Shown in pieces: positions 9,669 through 21,553 of a stretch of DNA of 64,000 nt; position 1 is the first letter of the stretch; every line of letters starts with the position of its first letter. The notes beneath the pieces are model-generated. The model was not told where the DNA came from and ran no database searches. It was given only the letters and a program-made list of their open reading frames with translations. The translations under genes and the position numbers were made by a program. The stretch is taken from contig JAKOGH010000645.1 in the NCBI GenBank assembly GCA_024811115.1, positions 124,001 to 188,000 on the forward strand, written 5' to 3'. This DNA is from Terana coerulea. Its lineage: Eukaryota > Basidiomycota > Agaricomycetes > Polyporales > Phanerochaetaceae.

Positions 9669-12600
9669 AAGGGTCGCGCTGGATGTCGGGTATACAGCCT
9701 CGGCAACTCATTGCGCGAACCTGGATATCGTCCTGCGGGCCCTGATCAGCCAAATGCTTGGAGTTTGGGAGGCCGTACGCGAGAAGAGGCTAGGACGTGC
9801 TTGATAGGTGTTGTTGAGGATGTATATGAAGTCAGGGCTGGATGACCCTCTGCCGCTGATCCCATCTTCGCGATACACAGCGCTCGTAGGGCGACCCGTA
9901 GACCTTGCATACTATAGACCTGAAGCAATCACTGCCTCCGAGTCTACGAGGCACCCTGTCCTCAACCCTGATTCGCAATCCGAACCATGTTTAGGCCAAA
10001 GGAAACGGCGTTCACTACATTGCACAAATTGGATGTAACAGTCGCCATATATGCCACTGGCTGTTAAGCCATGGCTCGGCAACTAAGTAAGTATACTCTA
10101 ATCAGAAGGACTCGGGTGACTTGCCCAGTACAAGGTTTGGACGCCACACCACGCGTGTGCACTAATCCGGCATGCACCGCGAGAAAGGATTTCGCATTTT
10201 AACGTTTGCATTTCGGTTGCCACCCCGCGGAGCGTCGTACGGCATGTCCCAGGCCAATAAATTACGGACTGTCAGAGTTGTCAGGTCGAGTATGCATCAG
10301 CGGCGAAACTCACCACGCACCCAAAGCGCCGCAGAGGACTCGGCCCCTCGCCGGACGGCTGCACATGCGCACAGAGCCACGCCTGGGAACCCTCCGCCGC
10401 TATCCCGCATCGAGCAGAAGGCTCGCACTGCGCGCTGCAGTCAATCAATGTGTGCAGCGCGGCCCGCGCCGGGATGCAGCAGCCTGTTGCCGCTGCGCTG
10501 CAGGATTGGCGGGATCACGCAAGAACACGCAGGATACAAATGAATTGTGCTTTCATGATGTGTATACACAGCCCAGAAGACTCAACGTACTGTGACCGAG
10601 ATGCAGTTGTAGATCCTGTCATCAAACAAGTGTGCAATGTCAGCATAATCCGTAACGTGATACAAAATCAAAGCATACCGTAAGTGCTACCCACATCCTG
10701 ACAACCGGTCATACTTGTCCGCGGAGGTGCCTCGCGGATTGACGACAGCTTCACCATCTGTTGTAAGCTCGGCAGTAGCCGACACGCTCTTTGTATCCGG
10801 CAGAGGGACGGGAGACCGTGCGTTCTGGTGATGCTTCCCACAGCGCCTACCCGCATTGGGCGGAATTCGCTCACGGACCAGGGACCGGTGGTCCTAAGTG
10901 GACAAGTCCTGGCATGCGCGGTCTCCAGGCTGCCACCGGCAAAGGAGAGCGGTCGAGGAGTATGTGCCGCAGTGGATCGGGCGAACGCTGCATCATGCTA
11001 CCGAGTTGTGGCGTATGGAGTGCGAGTACCACCACCGACGTGCGGTTCCTCGGCGCCTGCAATACATCCAGGATGAGTCAGACAGAAAAGAGTCGTCAAC
11101 TGACTCACGCTGTGGCAACCTCCTCTCCTCCTGCACTCGGAACGGCATCGCAGGGAGAGGATGCGCTGAGATTTCGCCTCTGTGTTCATCAGCGACCCTG
11201 GTAGACCCGAAGAGATATTCCATCTTTCTCATTGGCTGTGACATCTCTTCATCAGCGTGAGCTGGATTGTGTGTCGACGTGCAACATGCGAAGAGACCAA
11301 CATGCGCAGAGACTGCATATCTGTCGTGTTAGTGACCGCTGATGGGATGGATGATGAGCTTCAGACATAGCGGATGGACGGAGGCGGAGCGCGCCTGCTT
11401 CACAGAAGTACTCGCGGGTGTTCCCGACGGATCGCGACTCCAAACTCCCGAGTCCCATCGTACAGGCGCATTTCCACTACTAGCGCCTCATCGACAGCCT
11501 TGAGACAAACGATGAGGAGTGGTCCTGGAAGTCTCTGGTCCAATGCAGGAGTCGGAAATGAATGCGGGGTAGGTGGCTCGAGCGATGACTCCGGTATGGC
11601 AACGCCGCAACCGTGTACGCCACAACATGGGACCACATGCTCCGAACGTACGACAACGTCGCGGCGAGATCGGAGCAGCGCCCCGCACACAGAAGGCGTC
11701 CGCCAGTTCATTTACGACGCGGGCGGGCCGTCTGTGCGTTCGCATGTGATAACGGCGGAAGGCTGATGGGGCGGGTCGGAAGGGAGGAAGGCACGATCAC
11801 GGCGGCGGGCGCGTCCACCGTCGGGTGCCGCCTTCAGGTTCACAGAGACGGTGAACACACAGGTCGCTCGGACAACTCCTAACGCTGACCTGGACTTCTG
11901 GATATCGGGGCCGGAGCGCTGCAGCTGCACAGCGGGCCCTCGCTATGCCGAGAGGCGTTCAGGAGGGCATTCAGTTGAGGATGCGCGGTCCGAGAGCCAA
12001 TCAGCACTCACCTAGGTACCGCAAAGCGGTCTGCAGCCCATTCAAACCGGGTGGGTGTCGAAGCGCACAAGGCGAAGTCTATCGCTCTGCCAGCCACGGC
12101 AAACAGACCCAGAACGCGGAGGACCGTGATCGTCAGGCCGAATATAGCCCTCGGCAAGCCTTCTATGTGCTGTTTAATTCCAAGCTCTGCCGAGCCTGTA
12201 CTGCATAGACTTTGAGCTCACGGGCTTTCATGCGAAGCAAACATACTCACTCACGAATTCCGCCTGCGCAAAAGCCAGCGTCCGAAGATGCCGAAACGCA
12301 ATCATCGCCGCGGGGCCCCGCATCTCCCCGCACCCAGCTGTTCCGCCCAGCTGCAGGCCTGGGAAGTCCGACAACTGCGGCAGCTTGTGGGCCTGTTCGC
12401 AGCCACCGTCTCAGCCGGGCGCGCGCGCGTACGGCGCCAGGCCGTCGCCGGGAGACTCGACGGACTGCGGCCGTGTCAATGATGAACGAGCGTCGAGAAC
12501 CAACCAGCCGCCGCCGAGCGACGACGGCAGCGCCGTCTGCCAACGCCTCGAGAGGAGAGAGGGCTGACAGCGGCCAACGGGAGGGCTTGCGCGACAGAAG

Positions 12601-14896
12601 CCCGATCGTTGATCGGACGGAAACACCCTTCTGCCTTCGTGGCGTTTCGCTGGAGGGGCCTGACGTGGGACTTGAAGGCAGCGCAGGGCGCCCGCACAGA
12701 GAAGGCCAAGCAGGCAGCCCGTAGCTTGGAGATGTCTGTCAGTGCCAGAAGTAACGCGAGCCCCGTCCAGGCTTACCCCTTTCCATGCCTCCAGATTGAC
12801 TTTTTCCATATTCTCGGCCGGACGCGAGGGCTTAACGGCGGAACGCGAGTCCGCTCGAAACCTGATCGCAGTTCCGTCGTGATCGTCTTTGCGATGAGAA
12901 CTGCTCGTGCCACGAAGCGCATGGCGACTCGGGAGTGTGGGGTAACACCGCAGGACCTGCAATCAGTGTTGGCTGGGATCGTTGTACTCTGCGACATCAA
13001 GTGAAGCGGTTAGACAACACCTCAGCCTCATGTAGTCATGTCGGTAGCCACCCACCGGAAAGACGGAGGAACAGCCAGGAATACACAGTATACGCGGCTT
13101 CTCCCGTAAGGCACCTCCGACGATATTCATTACCCCGCATGGGGTGCAGCAGGGAAGCGCGCGGATGGTCGACTTGCGATCGATCGAGAACCGGAGGGCT
13201 TCATTTACAGTTCGAGGAACCGTTACGCCCGTGGGAGGCAGGTACGTATGCCTTCCAAGCAGCATCTTCCTCCGTGCTGGATGCATGGGCTGGACGCAGC
13301 GCGACGGCCGCGCCGCCGTCCTCCCATCTTGCGCCGGCACACAGGGGCGACGTAACTGACAGCCAGGCGGCCAAACGGCGAATGTTCACCAGCTGAATCG
13401 AAGCTGCGAGGTGGCAGCGGCAAGTTCCTAGTCCGAGTCTATGAAGCCAGGCTCGGCCGTAGGGGTCCAGCAGCCTCGCCCCTCAGTGCGCGCATCTGTC
13501 GTCGAGCGGAGAGCGTCGTTCACCTTGACAATGGAACTCTCTCCAACATGATGCAGCCCAGCAGGAGAGGCTATGGCAGCACAACGTCCCCCAACTCTGT
13601 CGGGAGAACCCGCACAGCGGTCCCCGACGCCCCGCCCGATCGCCCCCCGTCCGTGCGAACAGCCTACTATTCCCGAGAGCACCTATCAGCGCAAACAGCA
13701 ACACCAGACGCAACGCGGAACACTGACATACGTACTGCGTCCGCTGCGCTGGCAGCCCGCCGATGACAACAGCCACACAGCGGGACCTAGGCACAGCGCG
13801 CAAGGCACCGGTAGCTTAACCACCGTCATCACGCACAATCAACACGCGCACCCCGCCGCCTGCGCGCGCGCGCGTGCCGCCCCCGCAGGGGTGGGAGCGA
13901 CTCGCCGTGCGCGGCCGTGGGGAGGCACGCAGGGGCCCGAAGCACGCTTCACGTGGAAAGACCGTGGCACACCGCCGCCTTTCCGGGGACAACGCCGCCA
14001 CCAGTCGTCATCCATCGGCCTGCGCGTGGCCTGCGCGGCACAGGCCGCGCTGACGCCACAACGACAGGCACCGGGCGCCGCCCCACGAGGATAGCTGTAG
14101 GTACGCTGGGAGCCGTCGAGGAACAACCGTATAGGCAGCAGCGCGGCGGTCGCCCGCCTCCCGCGTGCGGGATCTGCGCCGCGTCTTGTGACGCGCGCGG
14201 GTGCCTAGAACTCTGCGCGGGCAGTCAGAACACATTCATCGCGCACGGGCCGTGGAAAAGACGCACCATACGCACACACAGCGGACTCGCACCTGGCCAG
14301 CGGACCAATCGAAGGCCTGCGTCTGCGCCCGAAAGTGGGCGGTTCTGCCGACGGGTGCAGGCGAGGCGGGCGCCTCCCGTCGAGAATCCGCGGTCATGGC
14401 TGGTCACCCGCCCGGGTCGCGTGAGGCGCCTGCGCGGATGAAGACGAGCGTGTGGGGACGCGGCGGGAAAATGCGCGGGCACACTATTAAAAACGCGGGG
14501 AAGAGGCGGGGTAGAGTGCGGAGATAATTCATGAAATCGGGCGGACGCGCCGTGGGCCAGTAATGATCTTCGAGTTGGGCGAATGAACATACGATCGTGT
14601 CCTGGTCCATGACCTTCACCGGAGGTAGAAGCTCTTCGGGGGACCGTATACGTATGTCTTGTGTATATTGATTCTGCGGCGACTGCGTCCCCAGCCCGCA
14701 CACTCGCAACCCAATCAACGACACGCCACCCCCCAGACCGCATCCAGGCCCTGCTGGCAGCGCATGCGGGTATGTCATCGGCCGTCGGGACCACAGCATG
14801 ACCCTCGCCAATCTCCCGCCGCCGGTCACTTGAGCACGGGCGGCACTGCAGCCTGACTACTGCTGGGCAGGCAGGCGCGCACAGCAATATGACGTA

Positions 14897-16761
14897 TGAC
14901 GTCACGACGCCGCCTCGCAAAGCGTCGCCTTGAGCCGGGCGTCCGAAGCGAGCGAGCACCTCCATCGATGCACAGGCGACCGGAGGCGAGCCAGGAGACG
15001 TCTACTGGCCACGAGAGGTCCCCTGGCCGATTGGCGGTGCAGGCATGGCATGGACACTCGCTCGAGCCCGCGTCCGATGTCGCACAATAGGAATAGAGCC
15101 TGGACCAGGTTGCGCGCGAGGGTGCTCGGAGGCACATGCGGCCTGGCGACAAGAATTGAGCACACCGGGGCGGCGGCTCGGGATTGGCTGCACGCACTCG
15201 AGGGTTGCGATGGGGAATGGAGGACCGGTGTGGGCCCTGGTGGAGAAGCTGCTCGTTGCTGGTGATAGATGGCCGGAGTCTAGCCTTCCCTCTTTCCTCT
15301 TGTGTCGGCCTGTGCTGACCGTCTTGTCATCGGAGCCTGGCTGGTGGGTAGGTCAGTGGGGAAGACAGCAAACAGAAGTGACGAAGACGTCACCCTCTTT
15401 TCTGCATAATTCGCTCAGCCAATCGCGGCCACCCTGCCCTTCCGCCCATGCGAATGGTCTAGACCTCCGAAGGAGGTCGACTGACAACCTCAACGAACGC
15501 CCGTGACAGCACATGTCGTCGGACCAACGAAACCGTAACCACCATTGTAGAGGAGTGGTTTATGCTGACACCGACAGCGCTGCCGGCGAGTGTGTAGTTG
15601 GGCATTCACGTTCAGCGTTTCTCCGTGCTCGGTCTAGACTGCACGCTCAGCAACGCTGCTTCGAACAGGGTGTGGACTACATACCCAAGTGAACCCGACG
15701 TGAGCGCCGTATACGTTCACGGCCTCGCTGGCGATACTGAGCATCCTCGGGAGCGCTTGCCATGCTGCCCTGTGAGAGGATGTGGCGGCACATCCGTTGG
15801 ACACATGAGAGGCCGGGGCCCCTGATTTCGCGATGCCTTCAGGAGATGTGCATCCAGCCCTTTTGAGCGAGACGTAAATCTCTGGCCTGACGTCACGCCG
15901 GTGCATTGTCGTGGTAAGTCGTGTAGCTCGAGGGTCTCCGCTGTTCGTGTGAGTCGGAGTCGAAGTAGGTTGGAGGGCCTGGACCGTGTCGGCACAAGAC
16001 TCGGGAGAGGATCGTTCAAGAGAGTCCTTGCGCGGTGCGCACTCGAAGACGGAAAACTGGTAAGTGAGTTGCTGTGTGATGATACTGAACGACGCCAGGA
16101 GGAAACCAAAGATATTCGTTTGGAGAGAATGCTGGCAAATCTTCTTGCTCAACAAATACTCGGCAAGCTGTCGAGTAACCGTAAGACCCTGCGAGGTGCT
16201 AGACAACTATGAGCGTAGCCTCTCTGGTTGTGGGTCCCCTGCCCGAAGCGTCCAGCGCAAATCCTTCCTCGAGAGTCCACTTGACGTCACGAAATCGGGA
16301 GAGTGAGTCTGTCGAGTCTCGATCGCACCCTCGAGCATCCCCGTCGTCTGACGCTCCCAGCCAATCGACATGAGCTTCTAGCACGCACAGGGAAAGAGGG
16401 CCTAGACACGTACTGTATACACCCCATCACAATCCCCAGAACGCTGCGCCCGGCACCTCCAACGGCTGTTCACCGACAAATACGCGATGACAGCGTCGCG
16501 TCGCGGGACCCTCGAGCAGGTGAGCAGCCCCCAGGGCCCAGACGCGCCCCGCAGCGCGCGGGATCCCATCGCAGCCTGTCCGTGCGCAATATGCGCATCC
16601 TGCGAGGGACCGGCGTAGCGCGGCCTCGCTCCGCCTTCCCACCTGGCGACGCCCCCGGCTGATAGACTACGCACGAGTCGCCGGTGTGCCTGCCCTTCTC
16701 CCAGCCGCGTCCTGAGTCCTCGAGCACCTGCTGACGCGCAGGCGCGCGCTCGTTGACGTCA
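14897..16761. promoter_or_regulatory. Cluster of four perfect TGACGTCA (CRE/ATF-type) palindromes
   Basis: Exact TGACGTCA occurs at 14897, 15888, 16282 and 16754. This is the binding site of ATF/CREB-type bZIP factors. One copy per about 65 kb is expected by chance, so four within 1.9 kb is notable. No gene start could be attached to them. Confidence 0.5.
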
Positions 16762-17787
16762 TGTGGTAGCGCCGTCTTTCCGAAAATGCGTGAGCCCTTC
16801 GCGGCTATACACTCGTTTGGTGCGGAGCCAATCATCGTGAGGCACTCGAGGGCACACGAACCACTGGGGACCTGCGAACGGCGGGAGCAGGAAAGTCTAG
16901 GCCGTCGAGGCCTGGGCTGGCGAATGGGGGCGCGGGACCCTGCGGGGCCAATGGCGACGCGTGAGCGAACGAGGAGGGCGTCTCGAGGGTGTGTTCCCGC
17001 GATTATTGCTTTTGATGGGCGAGCAGAGGTCCTCCGACGCGCGAGCGCGGGATCCCATGCGTCTTCGTGCGTCGAGTTGTGTCGACAGATGGAGCGTACG
17101 CGTGGATGCGCGTGTGTCGACATCGACATCGACATCGACACTATCCATCGACGACGCGGTATCGATAGCCTAGGGTTGCGATCGTGAGTGCTGGTCTCCG
17201 CGGACGATTGAAGCTCGAGGAGACGTACTTGTGATGGGGACGTTGCGCATACACGCATCAGAAGTTGCTGTAGGCTAGGCTACACCATTCCGTATTGCCA
17301 GCTTTGGTGCTGTCCAGGCCTCGATATTCAATGGCGGTCGCTGCGAAGCATCCAATGAGAATGCCTCCGCGGATTTTGTGCACGACATCGGCCTCCGCAA
17401 AGCATAAACGATGGCCGAGCCGAATAGGCCAAGCCCGACGCCGCTCTGCATCTCAATAAGATACCGAGGCCTGCATACATGCACCCATCCACAACCTTCG
17501 GCGGTGCACCGTTTTGTTGCGTCGATGATGCAGCCCAGCCAGTGAATTGCGCGGGATCCCAGGGCAGGGCATACTTTGCATTGAGCCGGTCGCTCGCCGA
17601 CGGCCCCTCGGTAATCAGCCCACGGGAGACGCAGCCTGTGGACGGATAATACGTGTGCATGACGCGCCGCATCCTGCACACGGTCCCCGCGAGACCGCCG
17701 TCCATTGTGTGCGACGTGCATGCGACCAGCTCGCGACCGTGTACGCAACGGTCGCGATCGGCTGGCCTGCGTTGTGCGGGATCCCAG
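16557..17787. repeat. Dispersed CGGGATCCCA palindrome, four copies
   Basis: The decamer occurs near 16558, 17048, 17552 and 17777, roughly every 0.4-0.5 kb except for the last, closer interval. The spacing suggests a decayed tandem array, but flanking similarity is weak by eye. Confidence 0.35.
17117..17140. repeat. Short (TCGACA)n microsatellite
   Basis: Four hexamer units in a row within non-coding GC-rich DNA. Confidence 0.8.
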
Positions 17788-20700
17788 CACCACGCGTGCG
17801 CGAAGCACGCAGGCACGGATCGCCCGCCGAGGCAATCATGGCATCCGCCGGGCGCGCCTCGCACCCAGTACGCCTTCGTATCTCTTCTGTCGCCAGCCAA
17901 TCGCGCGCGCGTAGTCGCGCCGGAGAGGGGGCGGGCGTGGGGACGCTTGAGAACGCTGCACGCACCGGGGCCGGCGCGCGCAGAATGCGCAGGGAAGATG
18001 CGCGTCCGGGCAGGGCCCCCGCGTCGTGCGCGGCGCGGGACGCAGGGAGCGCGCTGCCGCATTCGTGCGCCTCAGCGCATCCGCCTGGAAGGCTGCGTCC
18101 GGTGCCCGTGAGTGTGTGCACGGCGTGCGAGCCCATCAGCGAGCCGCCCCGGAGGATCTCCGGTGGTTGCATCGAGGGAAGGCGGGCGGTGGGACGAGAG
18201 CCTAAAACCTTGGCTAGGAAGCGGGCGTGTGTGCGAAGGCTTCCGCGAGCCCGATCTGCATCGGCCGACGGCAGGGGACGCTTCGCGGCGTGGGAGGGCT
18301 GCCCGTGCGCGCGTCCGACGAAGCGTGCGCCCCTGCGAGTGGAAGGCGGCCGTCGAAGGGACGGCGGCCAGTCAGACGTCCGTGTCAATCATCTCTTCAT
18401 GACGCCCGGCTGGCATACAGCGAAGGCAGCGAGAGTCAGCGTCGAGAAAGGGGCGGTGCAATTGAGCGAAGGCGGTCGAGACGCCAGTGCGCCCCGCACA
18501 TACATTGCACACTCACAATATAGCCATTGGCCCGCACGCAGAGCGAGGCGCCTGCGCCCGGTCTCTACTGGGTTCTTCTCGTACACGTAACGCTCGCTCC
18601 TCGTCGCTGGAAACGTCCAGCTGGGCTCTGGCGAGGCCGCGGGCGTCTGAGTTGCTCATCTGGTGTGTTTTCGCCCAATTGTCGCCCGGCATGTAAACTA
18701 AGATGGATATTGTGCGGTCGACGTACGCAGGAGCGTGCTTCTCGAATAATGTCTTTTGCAGCAGAGGTCACAGACGTCAGCGTCAGTGTAGTATCGCCGC
18801 AGGTGCCTGGGAGGCGGTCGAGGTGGGAAGAGTCGAAGACGGCGCAGGCGGCGGTGGCGTTAGACGTGCATCCCATCAACTTTACCATCAATCCCATCAA
18901 TCCCGCCCTTCTTCTTGACCGTCCCGCCTTTTCGAGCGCTTGACATATCTCCCGCAAGTTCCTCCCACCCTCTCTCAGGTTCATCCACGGTTCGCCGTCT
19001 CTGGCAACATATGACTGCAAGCCTTACGAATCCAAATGAAAGCAGGACTTTACGTACTCAGCATGGTGAGGCTCTTTGTAAGCCTGTATTGAACCTTCCG
19101 CGTAGGACGCTCTCAAAACAATAGGCCGTGTGCGACCGACAACCTTCCGCTTATGTTTTCTCGACAATCTTCGAGTCATACCAGGTCATACTGCGAACAT
19201 ACGGCCTTGGCAGTCTCTATCTCCGAGACCCACCTCTCCTTCCCGCCAACAATCAGCCGCAACATATACACGCAGCGCACGACGCGCGTGATCGAGCCCG
19301 TGAACAACAGCGGTCTCCAGCCCTCCTGCGTGCCCCTGCCATATCGCACGCATCACCGCGTCCGGAAGCGGGTGCTCGCCCCCATCGATGCCCGCGCTCT
19401 CGCCCGCGGCGGGCTTGGTCAGGACGGCGCTCCGACGGGCGTCGGCCGCAATCTTCGAGGGCACGATGAGAGTGAGTCAGGGCGGGCGAGCGGGCGGGCC
19501 TCGAGCGGGTGCGCCGCGTGTGCGTCGCCTCGCCCCGCCGTGCCCCTCGTACACTGCACATCCGACCGGAGTGCGGCGTGCGCGCACCAAACTGGGGCTC
19601 GGCGCACGCACGCGCCGGCGCGGCGGGTCTACATAAACTCTCCGCTGTAAACTTTGGTCTCCGCGCGGAGATTGTGCAGTCTGGAGGGGCTGCGTCGCCC
19701 GTGCGTGCAGACCGGAGGGCACGCCTCGCCGACGGGCGACGGTCGCGACTGCACGGGCTGCGCGGGGCGGCGTACGGCGGGACGGATCTCAGGGACTTGT
19801 TCCGGTGTGCTCTGCCTTTGCGTTCTGCACCCTCCGGAGACCGTCAGTTTTCTAGTTCATGATGATTCAATGCGCTGCCACGGATGCTGACGGTGTTCGC
19901 GGTGTTGTTGACCTGTACAGCATGCTTCACCCAACGGACTGTCCCAACAGTAAACTGGACTCCGGATGGGTTTCAGTGCTGTACTATACATACCTGTCTC
20001 CGGTAGATTGTGGTCGCGAATTGTGGGGAAGCTTGGTGGCTTGTCTTGCTCCTCTGTCCGGAAAGCGTATGATAGCCACAAAAGCAAACGTACAGAATCG
20101 AGGAAACTATCGACGAGACGTCCGTTTAGCTCACGGAGCCCTTCGGCCTTACTTCGGCCTGCCAAATCGCTCCTCCTTCCCTGCTCCTTCCCTTTGCCTC
20201 CCCACAAGTTTAGCTCACATTAGATTACCTCTGCCCCAGCCTGCCCCGCACGTTTATTACCGAAGCAAGCATCCCAAGCTCCACCATCTTCGTGCGCCCT
20301 CGAGTCCATCACACCAGCTTCCACGGAGCCTGCATGCTTACCAATTGTCGAGAAGCTTCGCGCTCGGACGTCCGAGTTTCTTGAATTATATACGTAGCCA
20401 TAATTCCAGCGGGCGCATCATCCGCCTCGAGGTGTGCATGCAGCAATCCACAAATACTCCATCGTCCACGCCGCGCCCAGACAGTCCTCATCGCAGCGGC
20501 GCCCAGCGCGCAGGGCCTCCCGCATCTCGACCGTCCACCGTCCACCGCCCTCATTCGACAACACGCACACACAAGCTTACAGCACGCACGCCGCCTATGT
20601 TGAAATGGTGACGGCATACATCCAGGCACGTCCTGAGGCCTGACGAGCAGCGGAGGCCCGACGCTCGCGGCGCGGCCGCGTCTCGACGCGGGGCCGCCAC

Positions 20701-21553
20701 TGCCCTATTTCGTCATGCCCTTGGTCTTGAGACTCGCCTGCAGTTGATGCTGTCGTCAAGGAGTCAGGACCCCCACCGTAGAATCCAATTCCTGTTCTGA
20801 TTCACACCTGTGCCGCTATGCGCCTCCACTCTCCACTCACACTAAACGCACCACAATTGCCATTTCACTGATCGTGAGCATCATGCGAATTCACACAAGC
20901 ACACCGAGGAGATTATTCCAAAGACCCAATGACATTAATAATTTTCATCGTCACCGAGTAACCCACAACGATATCGTACAGAGCCTAGCCTAGTCCACTA
21001 TCCAAGAGAGTAAAAGAAATGAGAATAAAGTGCAGGTCGTGACACAGATTCCGAGAGAGAGGGAAAGGAACGAGACGCGGGGGGTAACACGTGCGGTGCG
21101 AGGTATGCGTGGACGTGGTATGATAGCGGCGATGATATGGTATGGTACGGGGAGACGTGCGAGAGAGCCAGGCGACATCGAGCGACAGTGCGAGCGAGAA
21201 AACATCCAGGGTGCAGAACGAGAGCGGTAGAAGTACATTATATACATATTGCGGTGCGTGCGTGGTGAGGAGAGTCGATGATGCGGAGCGTGCATGCGTG
21301 TGAGCAGACAGTGGAGTGTCCAGTCCATTAGCGGTGAGGAGGGTACGCGGGGCGGTGAGCGGACGGGTGATTAGCAGCGGGCGCGGGGTGACAGAGGATT
21401 ATAGCGGCGAGGAGGGTAGAACGAGCGCGATAGTGATACAGATGCAACAGCGGGGGTCCGCGGGGGTAGGGTATCGATTAACAAGGGGGTATGGTGCAGG
21501 GCGGCGCCGGGGTATCGTCGGGGGCGGAGCTGTGCAGCCTGCGCGGCACAGGC

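Larger units (their letters stand above)
9669..21553. other. GC-rich region without convincing genes
   Basis: Nearly 12 kb, mostly well above 60 percent GC after about 11 kb. Long open frames occur on both strands, but they are Arg/Ala/Pro-rich, overlap each other and have no recognisable domain, no consistent intron chain and no homology between them, as expected from stop-codon scarcity in GC-rich DNA. The stretch does contain many extended CCAAT boxes, a TGACGTCA cluster and repeated GGGATCCCA palindromes, reported separately. No tRNA or rRNA was seen. Confidence 0.6.

Noticed and set aside
14225..14965. 246-residue reverse-strand open frame
   Set aside because: Arg/Ala/Pro-rich, overlapped by equally long frames on the other strand, no domain; explained by few stop codons in GC-rich DNA.
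17547..18590. 347-residue forward open frame
   Set aside because: Same GC-rich artefact; opposing frames of 257 and 244 residues cover the same bases and none has a motif.
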